This document shows, one piece after another, positions 7,379 through 17,300 of a stretch of 64,000 bases of DNA (position 1 is the first letter of the stretch; each line of letters starts with the position of its first letter). The stretch covers positions 32,458 to 96,457 of the forward strand of contig CAZCVI010000019.1 of NCBI GenBank assembly GCA_964502145.1, given 5' to 3'. The DNA is from CAZCVI01 sp964502145 (lineage in GTDB: Bacteria; Acidobacteriota; Aminicenantia; UBA2199). The position numbers and the translations under genes are program-made. Under the pieces are notes generated by a model. That model saw nothing but the letters and a program-made list of their open reading frames with translations. It searched no databases and was not told the origin of the DNA.

Positions 7379-9622
7379 ATGGCTGATATTAAAAAGACAG
7401 TGAGGGTAATTTTTTTTCTTATGGCAATTTTTGCATTGATGACTCCAGCATCTTTGTTCTCTCAGGAGACCAAAAAACCGGAAGATGATCCAGAAAAAAT
7501 CGAGAGGCAGAAACAGTTGGACCGATTATTCAAAATGTCCTTGGAAGAGTTGCTGGACATTCGCATCAACTCGGCAGGGAAAATCAGTCAGATGATCCGT
7601 GATATACCAGCCAGTGTGGTGTTAATTACCCGTGACAATATCGAGACCTATGGTTATCAGACATTAACTGAAATATTAGAGAATGTTCCTGGTCTGTTTG
7701 GCATTGATGATTATGCCGAATTTGGAACAAATTTTGGCATACGCGGCTTTTGGTCCGGTGAGGCCAATAAAAACATGATCATTCAGATTAATGGCATTCC
7801 GCAAGTGAATAACAATTTTTCTAACTATCCCTTAAACAAGATTTTAATTCCGGTAGAAGCCATAGATCGGATTGAAATCATACGGGGCCCCATGTCTGTC
7901 GTATATGGAAATGGAGCGTTTTATGGAGTTATTAATATTATCACTAATGAGCAGATTGAACAGAGTGATCGACCTGTGAATATGCTATCCGGTTCTGTGG
8001 GCTCCTCAAAAACAAAAAAACTATTTGCACGAGTTTCTGGGAGGGACCGCGATTTTAGTTATTCCTTTAATGCTTCTATTTATGATACCTATGGCATTGA
8101 TAAGCCCCTAAGTGATATGATGAAAGATCCATCTATTTTAGGATCCTTTGGTCTCCCTTTGACAAGTCATACTGGCGGACGATTAGAAAATAATGAAAAA
8201 TATTTCAATTTTTCCGGAAAATTAAAAGAATTCTTCCTTGAGGTGAACTTTAATGAGGCAAAAAGGGATTTCTATTTTGCGTTACCCCCTGTGGATAAAG
8301 GTTCTTTAGACAAAAGCTATTCAACCCACCTTTCTTTTGGATATCGTGGAAGTTTGTCCAAAAAAATGGATATCGAAGCTAAACTGCAATATTCAAGAAA
8401 TAGAGACTTTTACCAATATGATCATCTCAGAGTGGGATTCTATGGCGTTCAGGAAATAGAGACCAATGCCTGGGAAATAGAATTAAATAATTTTTTTTCC
8501 CCTTCACGTAAGATGAATATTGTCACTGGTTTGTCTTATCGAACAATTTTGGATGCCTCCAATATGTTTGATCTACCATCTTTTGGTAACCCATTTTTTG
8601 AAAACAATCGGATATTTTTAACCGATGATGACGATATCGTGACTCGTGCAATTTTTACCCAGATCGACTTTATTCCAACAAAAAGAATAAAGTTTGTAGC
8701 AGGAATCCGATTTGAACAATCGCCTCCCTATAAATTGCAAAAAATACAAAGCATCGGGACGTCAACTATAATAACTCCTCCTGCCAAATTTGATAAGAGT
8801 GAAATAGAAATAATCCCACGTTTAGCGGCTATCTATTATTTTAATAAAAATAATGTCCTCAAATTTCTTTACGGTCAGGCTATCAATCGACCCTCATTTC
8901 CACAAAATTACCAGAACACTTTGTTGGCCAGCCGCCCTGATCTTGATCCGGAGAGTATCCAAACTTATGAATTGAATTATATCGCAACTTTTTCATCACG
9001 GTTTTCCATTAATACCAGTATTTTTCGAAATTCTTTGGAGAAATTGATCACTCGGGTGGTAAAATTCCACGAAAACAAGGAATATGAATCATACTCGGCC
9101 AATGCGGGTAAAATGATTACCAATGGCATCGAATTGACCATTAACGCGGAACCTATCGAATACTTAAGAATGGAATTGAGTGCGACCTACCAGAATACCA
9201 AAGACAATCAACCTGAGGCTGATAATAGTGATAGCCCAGATATTGAAAAGAGAGGCAACGATGCGGCTTATTCCCCAAAATTTCTCGGTTATATCAAAGC
9301 TAATTACTTGGCGGTGGGTTTCAAAATTGCTATTACCGGCACATATGTGGGTGCAATGGAATCCTATTGGGATCCCACTTTTAAAAACGAGAAGGGGACC
9401 TTGGGTGGTCATATTGGAGACAGAGTAAACGGATACTTCCTATTGGGCGCCAACTTACGATTCGACGACCTGTTCAAAAATGGCCTTTTCCTTAATATAC
9501 GGTGCGCCAACCTGTTGAATACTGAAATTCGGTATCCAACCTTCACCAACAATGACTATTTGACTCGCGGTACTATCGGTATGGGTCGAATGTTCACGGT
9601 CTCAGTAGGGTACAAGTTCTAG
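7379..9622 (+). CDS. TonB-dependent outer-membrane receptor
   Basis: The 747-residue precursor has a signal peptide (about 1-29, ending SLFSQ), a short linker with the MSLEELLDIRI motif seen before many plug domains, a plug domain (about 60-190: IPASVVLITRDNIE, TLTEILENVPGL, IRGFW, IEIIRGPMSVVYGNGAFYGVINI), and a 22-strand-type barrel ending in an aromatic C-terminus (VSVGYKF). It imports a ligand such as a siderophore, metal complex or cofactor across the outer membrane using TonB energy. The MFS gene follows after 28 bases. CAGGAGG precedes the ATG. The ligand cannot be read from the sequence. Confidence 0.93.
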   Translation: MADIKKTVRVIFFLMAIFALMTPASLFSQETKKPEDDPEKIERQKQLDRLFKMSLEELLDIRINSAGKISQMIRDIPASVVLITRDNIETYGYQTLTEILENVPGLFGIDDYAEFGTNFGIRGFWSGEANKNMIIQINGIPQVNNNFSNYPLNKILIPVEAIDRIEIIRGPMSVVYGNGAFYGVINIITNEQIEQSDRPVNMLSGSVGSSKTKKLFARVSGRDRDFSYSFNASIYDTYGIDKPLSDMMKDPSILGSFGLPLTSHTGGRLENNEKYFNFSGKLKEFFLEVNFNEAKRDFYFALPPVDKGSLDKSYSTHLSFGYRGSLSKKMDIEAKLQYSRNRDFYQYDHLRVGFYGVQEIETNAWEIELNNFFSPSRKMNIVTGLSYRTILDASNMFDLPSFGNPFFENNRIFLTDDDDIVTRAIFTQIDFIPTKRIKFVAGIRFEQSPPYKLQKIQSIGTSTIITPPAKFDKSEIEIIPRLAAIYYFNKNNVLKFLYGQAINRPSFPQNYQNTLLASRPDLDPESIQTYELNYIATFSSRFSINTSIFRNSLEKLITRVVKFHENKEYESYSANAGKMITNGIELTINAEPIEYLRMELSATYQNTKDNQPEADNSDSPDIEKRGNDAAYSPKFLGYIKANYLAVGFKIAITGTYVGAMESYWDPTFKNEKGTLGGHIGDRVNGYFLLGANLRFDDLFKNGLFLNIRCANLLNTEIRYPTFTNNDYLTRGTIGMGRMFTVSVGYKF

Positions 9623-9650
9623 CAGTAACTCATCCTTTTTTTTTATTTAT

Positions 9651-10886
9651 ATGGCAATGCTAAAAAACAATACTGAAAAAGTCTGGAATATAAATTTTTT
9701 CCTGCTCTGGCAGGGGCAGTTCGTTTCTGGGATCGGTGATTTTGTTTACCAGATAGCGATCGGGTTCTGGGTTTTGTCGGTCACAGGTTCAACTGCCTTA
9801 ATGGCCACATTGATGGCTTCATCTTTAATTCCACAATTGATTGTTTTTCCATTTTCCGGGGTTGTGGTGGATCGGGTAAATCGAAAATGGATGATTGTTT
9901 CAATGGATTTGATCCGCGGGTTTGCTGTTCTATTGATTGCAATAGCTGCATTCATGGGTATTTTAAAAATATGGATGGTATTTACTGTTGGGATTATACT
10001 GGGAGTATGCCTTGCTTTTTTTAATCCTTCAGTGCAATCATCCCTCCCGGATATTGTGCCAAGGTCCAAACTTGTAAAAGCGAATGCCGCTTTTTCTATG
10101 ATTGGGGCAAGTTCTAAGATAATTGGAGATTCTCTGGGCGGTTTCTTTTTCCAGATTCTGGGAGTACCGCTTCTTTTTTTAACCAACAGCCTCTCATATC
10201 TACTCTCTGCTGTGACTGGATTGTTTCTGGTCATTCCAAACGTTCACCATGATGCTGAAAGGATGCCTTTTTTCAAGGAGATGAGAAGTGGGTTTGTGTT
10301 CACATGGGAAAATAAAGGGATTCGGAATTTATTCATCAGCACGTTTTTTACAAATTTTTTCAGGATAATCGGAATAATTCTTATTTTACCGTTGTTTCAA
10401 ATGAACAAGGAGCTTGGTGCTGCACTATACGGACTTTCAGTAGGAACGGCGGCGGCGGGAGCATTTGCTGGTTTTCTTTTTTCTTCGATTATCCATATAA
10501 AACCGTCACATCGATTTTTTATCCTATGTTTGATGGGTAGTGCATACTCCATTTGCCGGATGATTTTCCCGTTTTTTCTCAAGTTGTATATCATTCTACC
10601 GCTGATGTTCATTTCAGGAGTTGCCATCTCTCTGGCGCTTATTCTTTTTGATGCTGGTATCCAGACGGCGGTTCCCGCAGACAAACGAGGGAAGGTGTTT
10701 GCTCTGTTAAATACGCTTACATCTGGTGTCTGGCCATTGGGAATGATTTTGGCAGGGGTGTTGGCGGAATTTATCTCCATCCCATTCCTTATCTCAGTCT
10801 CATCCGCTCTCTCTCTTCTCTGTTATGTGGTCTTGTTTTTCATACGGTCAGCTAAAAATACCATTAATTTTGAACCAACGAATTAA
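9651..10886 (+). CDS. MFS transporter, probable exporter
   Basis: The 411-residue protein has about 12 hydrophobic helices and the MFS motif A region between helices 2 and 3 (GVVVDRVNRKWM). The opening pattern, WNINFFLLWQGQFVSGIGD, resembles EntS-like and macrolide-efflux members of the family. Placed directly after a TonB receptor, it may export a product of the locus that the receptor later retrieves, or complete uptake across the inner membrane. No strong ribosome binding site is seen, which suggests coupling to the upstream gene; either of the first two in-frame ATGs (9651, 9657) could be used. It ends 10 bases from the converging radical SAM gene. Confidence 0.85.
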   Translation: MAMLKNNTEKVWNINFFLLWQGQFVSGIGDFVYQIAIGFWVLSVTGSTALMATLMASSLIPQLIVFPFSGVVVDRVNRKWMIVSMDLIRGFAVLLIAIAAFMGILKIWMVFTVGIILGVCLAFFNPSVQSSLPDIVPRSKLVKANAAFSMIGASSKIIGDSLGGFFFQILGVPLLFLTNSLSYLLSAVTGLFLVIPNVHHDAERMPFFKEMRSGFVFTWENKGIRNLFISTFFTNFFRIIGIILILPLFQMNKELGAALYGLSVGTAAAGAFAGFLFSSIIHIKPSHRFFILCLMGSAYSICRMIFPFFLKLYIILPLMFISGVAISLALILFDAGIQTAVPADKRGKVFALLNTLTSGVWPLGMILAGVLAEFISIPFLISVSSALSLLCYVVLFFIRSAKNTINFEPTN

Positions 10887-10896
10887 AGCAGTGACC

Positions 10897-13071
10897 TCAA
10901 TCACTAGCAGTAAAGGATTTACAGTAATCGGGATCATTGAAGACAGACAAGAGTAGCCCTTTAAAGCGAATTAAAGAACCACGCTCCAGATGCCTGTTTA
11001 TCACCCTGGTTATCTCCGCCTTGGGAATTTCATCTTTAAACACTTTAACTACATCGTCATATTTTTTTGTCCAATAGAGGTGGCGCAAAATTTTGAGTTC
11101 ATTGGGGTCTATTTCCAATTGCCATTTTTCTGTTGCACCTGGGATGTGGTATTCCTTAATAAGGTAGTTGTCTTTGAGGTAAAAACGAGACTGTAAAATA
11201 CTTGCTTCTTTTGCGTTTTGGCTAGCACCTACAGGGGCTGATATCTCTTGGATTTTTAAAAAGTGATCTGTCAGTTGTGCTCTTTTTCGTAAGGCTCTTC
11301 CCTTTCCTGTCAATAGTAACGAGCGGTATAGGAGACTCCATGCAGATGATTTTAATAATCTAAAAAAGCGTGCTATTCTGGCAAAACCTAGCATTTTGGT
11401 TTCTCCCCAATTGGCAGAAGCAATTTGTCCGGGAAGGTTGATCTCCTGCTGGAGCATAAGTGCTTTATAATAGGTATGGGCCAACAGCCGTTCTAAATTG
11501 AACGATGGTTTCTCATCGTAATAGTAAACCCACTGGGAAAATGGTAGATCGATTCCAAAAATGGTTTTCAAAAATATGTCCCCCCTGAGTCGATTAATTT
11601 TTATTTTATATTTTTCCTGGTTTTGATAAATAGAATCGCGATTATTGGATTCATAAGGGAATAAAACAATTTTCCCTTTTGGAGGCATCAACAGGTGTAC
11701 GGCGCGTTGGAGGATTTCGACTTCCTGTAGGATGTTGGCGCTATTCTCCAAGGGAAAGTGGATGAAATAATTGGAAATGAAAGAGTGTCCGCAATCTTGT
11801 ACTGCCTTGGCTGCTTCAATGGCCTGAAGAGGAGAGTGGCCTTTGCGCATATTTTTTAAGGTATCAATGTTCAAACTCTCGAAATTCAATTTAAATAGGA
11901 TGCGCACTTTTTGACTGTTAATGGCAGCCAGTGCCTCGGCAAGCTCCTTTCGAAACATCTTAACCTGGAGCCAAAGCACCAGATCAAACGTGGTATTACC
12001 GGATTCGAGACTATCCAGGTATTTAATGAATTGGATCAACATCCCAATACTGTTCTCGTCAGAGTCAAAACTAATCTTTATGGTGCGGCTTTCTGTTCCA
12101 GTATTTTGGCTTTCCAGTATCTTTTGAACTTCTTGAATGATGTGGTCGACGGAAACAGGATAAAACATCTCTTTATCAATTTGGGTACAGAAACTGCATT
12201 TTCCCCAGCTACACCCACGTTGTGATAACACGCGGATGACACCGGCTTTGTTTTGGTTAACATAAGAGATGGCGGGTTTGGTGGCGAGTTCTTTGTAACT
12301 GGGGGGGACACATATCTGGGTGAATAAATCAGGTTTATCTTGATTCTGAAGATAACTGCGGTTGATTAAGCCGGGAATTTGGAGATCAGAGATGGAATGG
12401 CCTTGTTGAATTTCAAGGATGATTTTTTTCATCACTTCTTCGCCATAACCTACAACAATACCATCAACCAGAGGCGTTCCCTTGATGGTCACTGTGGCAG
12501 CTTCAAAATTGAAGTAATCGCCACCCAGGATGATGGATGAAACTGGATCGTTTTCTTTTATCAAACGGGCAATATATAAGCAGTTAAATAAAGTGCGGTC
12601 AAATACGCTTAAGCCCCATATCCGTTGAACGTTATCCGCACGGGTTTTGAGTGAGTTTATTTTTTGGGAAAGATGATTGTTGAAATCCTTCTGAAGTGCT
12701 TGCAAATCAGAGACATGCGAAGGATTGACTTTTTGTCCGGTCAGCGGGAAAAAATCTTCGCCAACACAGGCAACAAAACCAAGAAAGATATACGGATTAT
12801 TAATCTGCCCAAAGAAGGTATTTATTTGATGAATGCTCAGGGTGAAAAAAATCTGGCTTAACAAGTCCTTGTACCGGGTGAGAAGTTCGGGGAAGTATTC
12901 ATCATTCCGAAAATCAATGAACGACATGGGGATTGAATTAAATGTCGTACCAAGATACTCCTTGACTGAATAAGCTCCCCACGGGAAAATATTATCTTCG
13001 ACTCCAAAGGGCACGATAAGTACCACCTCGATGTCTTTGGCAATGGTGTTGTTGTCGCTGTTATCTTTCAT
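10897..13071 (-). CDS. Radical SAM protein with N-terminal cobalamin-binding-like domain
   Basis: The 724-residue protein has a B12-binding-like Rossmann region (about 15-200, including SSIILGGDY), then the radical SAM cluster motif at 287-295: Cys287-x4-Cys292-x2-Cys295 in GCSWGKCSFC. This spacing differs from the usual CxxxCxxC but is seen in some B12-dependent subfamilies. After the barrel there is a helical region and a C-terminal winged-helix-like segment (about 640-700). Such enzymes methylate or rearrange peptides and other substrates. The annotated start at 13071 (AAGGAC upstream) is preferred to an upstream GTG at 13113, which has no site. No short precursor peptide gene was found next to it. 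Confidence 0.8.
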   Translation of the reverse strand: MKDNSDNNTIAKDIEVVLIVPFGVEDNIFPWGAYSVKEYLGTTFNSIPMSFIDFRNDEYFPELLTRYKDLLSQIFFTLSIHQINTFFGQINNPYIFLGFVACVGEDFFPLTGQKVNPSHVSDLQALQKDFNNHLSQKINSLKTRADNVQRIWGLSVFDRTLFNCLYIARLIKENDPVSSIILGGDYFNFEAATVTIKGTPLVDGIVVGYGEEVMKKIILEIQQGHSISDLQIPGLINRSYLQNQDKPDLFTQICVPPSYKELATKPAISYVNQNKAGVIRVLSQRGCSWGKCSFCTQIDKEMFYPVSVDHIIQEVQKILESQNTGTESRTIKISFDSDENSIGMLIQFIKYLDSLESGNTTFDLVLWLQVKMFRKELAEALAAINSQKVRILFKLNFESLNIDTLKNMRKGHSPLQAIEAAKAVQDCGHSFISNYFIHFPLENSANILQEVEILQRAVHLLMPPKGKIVLFPYESNNRDSIYQNQEKYKIKINRLRGDIFLKTIFGIDLPFSQWVYYYDEKPSFNLERLLAHTYYKALMLQQEINLPGQIASANWGETKMLGFARIARFFRLLKSSAWSLLYRSLLLTGKGRALRKRAQLTDHFLKIQEISAPVGASQNAKEASILQSRFYLKDNYLIKEYHIPGATEKWQLEIDPNELKILRHLYWTKKYDDVVKVFKDEIPKAEITRVINRHLERGSLIRFKGLLLSVFNDPDYCKSFTASD

Positions 13072-13120
13072 TGGTTCGTCCTTTTTTACTTGAAAGTGGA
13101 TTTTTGAGGTCACACTCTAT

Positions 13121-13148
13121 ATTATAGGGACGAATTTAATTTTTTCAA
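13121..13148 (-). promoter_or_regulatory. Sigma70-type promoter of the radical SAM gene
   Basis: Minus-strand TTGAAA (13148-13143), 16 bases, TATAAT (13126-13121), about 50 bases upstream of the chosen start; it overlaps the alternative GTG start, which argues against that longer form. Confidence 0.6.
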
Positions 13149-13352
13149 GGATATATTGCCGAATTTTATTTTTTTTTTATACCTAAATAACTGTGCCTCA
13201 TTTTTCTTGAGATAGGGAGACCCGTGGGGGAGTTCCCTGTTTTGATGAATCTTTTTTATGAGGGTATTAAATTTGAGGAATGTGAATAATGGGGGTAATT
13301 ATGCGCGGATTATATAAATATATTTGGATATTTTAAGATTGTAGTCAGACGA

Positions 13353-14195
13353 CTATTCTTTCTTTGGGGGAGGTGGGTCGTTGAAGACGAACATCTTGCG
13401 CGAGGTGCTGTAATTCTCGATAGAGACGGACGCGGTTTCATTGAAATTTTTCAGGATGATGTCTATACGATCAAATGACTTGTCTATCTTCTCCAAATAC
13501 TTTTTCTGCTTCTCAGTAATACGATCCGCTCCCAAAGAGGTCTCTATCATCCCAATATACCCCTTGATCACGGTCAAAGGCTGATTCAATTCATGATTGG
13601 TGGTGATAGCCATAGCCAAAATGGCGTTCTTCCGCTCCAAGGCAATGAGTTGCTTTTGCGACGCCTGCAACTCCTCGTAAGATTGTTCCAACTGCTCTTT
13701 CTGCCGGGTGATCAAGAGGTTCTTTTCCTTTAATTCAAGATTGGCGGCCTCGGTTTGCTTGTGTGCCTTCTCTAATGCGGCAGTGTACTCTTTGAGGGCA
13801 TTCTTCTGGCGGTATAACTCCAAGAAGATGTTCACCTTGCTGATCAAAATATCCGCATCCAAAGGCTTGAATAAATAATCGACTGCACCACTCTCATAAC
13901 CTTTGAAAACATACTTCTGCTCCTTGCTGATAGCGGTCACAAAAATGATGGGAATATGCTTGGTCGTGGAATTACCACGCATCAACTCGGCTGTTTCAAA
14001 ACCATCCATCTCGGGCATCTGTACATCCATTAACACCAGGGCAAAATCATGGTCCAAAACCATTCCCAATGCTTCATTCCCAGACGCGGCTTTCATGATG
14101 GTCACGGAAGGCCTTTCTAAAAGTCGTTCCAATGTGAAGAGGTTCTCAGGTCGATCATCTACTAATAATATTTTGGCAGTTGTTGTTTCACTCAT
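13353..14195 (-). CDS. Receiver domain fused to a histidine-kinase H-box, no ATPase domain
   Basis: The 280-residue protein starts with a receiver domain (acidic pair at 13-14, phospho-acceptor Asp57 in LVLMDVQMPEMDG, Lys110), followed by a coiled coil (about 130-190) and a HisKA-like helix with His201 in NHELNQPL. It then ends without the N, G1 and G2 boxes of a kinase ATPase domain. It therefore cannot autophosphorylate; it may pass phosphate from the neighbouring kinases, or act as a dominant partner by dimerising with them. The receiver is closely similar to that of the 18434-20839 protein (shared FETAELMRGNS...IPIIFVTAISKEQ), indicating local duplication. Confidence 0.8.
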   Translation of the reverse strand: MSETTTAKILLVDDRPENLFTLERLLERPSVTIMKAASGNEALGMVLDHDFALVLMDVQMPEMDGFETAELMRGNSTTKHIPIIFVTAISKEQKYVFKGYESGAVDYLFKPLDADILISKVNIFLELYRQKNALKEYTAALEKAHKQTEAANLELKEKNLLITRQKEQLEQSYEELQASQKQLIALERKNAILAMAITTNHELNQPLTVIKGYIGMIETSLGADRITEKQKKYLEKIDKSFDRIDIILKNFNETASVSIENYSTSRKMFVFNDPPPPKKE

Positions 14196-14370
14196 CTAGG
14201 TTCACTCGTTTATATCCATTCATCTTTGCTCATTAATATCGGCTCGTTTTACCCCGATCTTGCTTTTTTCAGTCCCAATGTCGGCCAATACGCTCAATTG
14301 GTCTTAAAAAAATATTATATATTTTTAGCAACCTTTAGTAAAGACATTTTTTTTTTTTGCTGACTCTTTC

Positions 14371-17300
14371 TTAATACAACCAGACGCGAAGCATGGAAAA
14401 AAGCCTATCGGTATCAACGGGTTTGGCCAAATAATCACTGGCACCTACTTCAATACATCTGGCACGATCACCTTTCATGGCTTTGGCGGTGAGGGCGATG
14501 ATGGGAATATCTTTGAAACGATGCTGCTTGCGAATTTCCCGGATGGCTTCATAACCATCCATCTCGGGCATCATGATGTCCATTAATATAACATCAATAC
14601 CAGGGGTAGTATTCAAAATCTTGAGGCCTTCTTCGCCATTCCGGCCCACCCATACTTTCATCTCCTTCTCCTCAAGGTTTTTCTTGAGAGAATAGACATT
14701 GCGCATGTCATCATCGACAACCAATACCATTTTATTGGCGAGTATGGCTTCCTTGTCATAGATCATGCGCAACAACCGCTGATGCTCCTCTGGAAGATTG
14801 GATTGCACACGATGCAGAAATAAACTGGTTTCAGCGAGTAACTTTTGGTCGGAACCAATGCCTTTTAAAATGGTAGTGCCAGCATATTGGTCAATGATCT
14901 TTTGTTCCTTTTTACTCAATTGCCGCCCGGTATAAACAATGATGGGCAAATGATCGATGTTTTCGTTCTCCTTTATTTTTTCTAAAAGTTCAATACCAGA
15001 CATATCCGGGAGTCCGATGTCAAGGATCATACAATCAAATTTCCCGGAGCAAGCGAGATTAAAACCATCTTTGGCGGTGTTGGCAATGGTGGTCTGGATA
15101 TCGGGACTGCACATGAGTTTGGCAATGGAATCGGCCTGCTCGGTATTGTCCTCGACAACAAGGAGGTCTTTGACGGATTTGGAAATAATTTTATTGAGTC
15201 TTTGGTAGATTTGTTCGAGGTTTTCAGGAGACACGGGTTTAGCGTGAAAGGAAACGGCACCCATACGCATGGCTTCTAATTCTTTGTCAAAACCGGAGAT
15301 AAAATGAACGGGAATGTGGCGTGTCCGGGGATTTTCTTTTAAACGTGTCATGACTGACCAACCATCAATACGGGGCAATCCGATGTCCAAAATAATGGCA
15401 CTGGGCATGTAATACTCGGCAAATAGGAGCCCAGTTTCGCCATTACCAGCAACAAGGGATTTAAAATCATGCTGTCTGGCGAGGTCCCGGAGTATTTTTA
15501 AGAACCTGGGGTCATCCTCGATAATTAAAATAGATTTATCTTTTGGAGAAATGGTCTTGCGATCATCCTCGACCTCTTCGGCGGTATCAAAGTGAAGGGG
15601 AGTTGTGAGTGTGGGTTTGACAATATCTTGTTGGTGCTCCTGTAGTGCCAGGGCGAGGTGTTGACCGGGAGTGTGTTCGTCTTCGTCGGGCAGGGCGGGT
15701 GGGCAAGTTTGTGGGAAAATAAACGTGAAGGTACTACCTTCACCGAGTATGCTTTTCATACGGATTTCACCGCCGAGGAGTTTGGCGAGTTCTTTGGAAA
15801 TAGAGAGTCCAAGACCGGTCCCACCATATTTGCGACTGGTAGTACCATCCACCTGTTGAAATGCATCGAACACGATTCTCTGTTTCTCTCTGGGAATACC
15901 ACCGCCAGTATCAATCACTGAAATGGCAATACATTGCTGGGGATCAAAAAGGGTTCCTAACACGGCAATTTCATCGGGGGCGGGTGTTTCTTTGTCTGGG
16001 CGGTGGAGGTGAAGGACAATACTGCCTAGCTCGGTGAACTTGAAGGAGTTGGAAAGAAAATTTTTCACGACTTGCTCTATACGCTGCCGGTCGCTCTGGA
16101 TAAGTGGAGGCAAATCGGGGTCAACTATAGTATTAAAGGTCAACGCTTTTTGATGGGCAAGGTGTTGGAAATGACGGGCCATGGAACGGGCTAATTCACG
16201 GAGTTCGACTTCTTCGATCTTTAGTTCCATTTTACCGGCTTCTACTTTGGATAAGTCCAAGACCTCATTGATCAATTGCAACAATTCGGTACCTGATGTA
16301 TAGATAGACCGGGCGGAATCCATCTGGTCAAGAGAAAGAGCACCGCTTTTATTGTCGGCTAAGAGTCGTGCCAGGAGAAGAATATTATTTAAGGGAGTGC
16401 GAAGTTCATGGGACATGTTGGAAAGAAACTCGGATTTATAGCGACTGCTAATTTCGAGGTCCCGGGCTTTTTCTTCGAGCATTTTTCTGGCAGCGCGTAA
16501 CTCCTCGTTCTTTTTTTCGGTATCTTTTTTTTGAATTTCGAGGCGGTTTGATTTCTCTTCCAATTCCTCGTTGGTTTGGCGTAATTCTTCTTGTTGGACC
16601 TGGAGTTCCTCGGATTGTTGTTGGGTTCGTTCGAGTAGTTCGGCGGTTTTGAGACGGGAAGCGACGGAATGTAAGGCGATGGCAATACTATCGGAGATCT
16701 GTTTTAAAAAATCAAGATGGGTATCGGTGATCTTTTGAAAAGAGGCGAGTTCGACAATGCCATTAACAGTGTTCCCAAGGATAATAGGAAAGAGAAGGAT
16801 ATTGGTAGGTGCGGCTTGACCGAGTCCGGTACTGATCTGCATATAATCGGGAGGGCAATCGGTCACGATAATGGGTTGTTTAGTTGTGGCAGCTTGCCCG
16901 ACGAGTCCTTCGCCGGGTTGGATGTATTGGGGGAACGTTTTTTTTGGATTTTTCTTGCGAGTGTACGCATAACTGGCGACCATTCTCATACGTTCGAGTT
17001 CATCGGCAATGTACAAGGCGCCGACCTGGGCGTTGAGGTACTCGGCAAGGAAACGGATGATATTGGAGGCGAGGGTGTCGATGTCTGGTTCGCCTCTCAT
17101 CTTTTCATACAAGCGGGTTTGTCCGGTCATAAGCCAATTCTGGGATTTATTGGTGTCGAGTGTCAAACGGAGGTGAGCGATCATGTTGTTGAAATTGGCA
17201 GCGAGTTCTCCAAGATCATTCTTGGCTGAAACCTTGATTTCATGGACAAGATCACCCCTGGCAACACGACGGGCACCTTTGGAGAGAATCCTGAGGGGGC

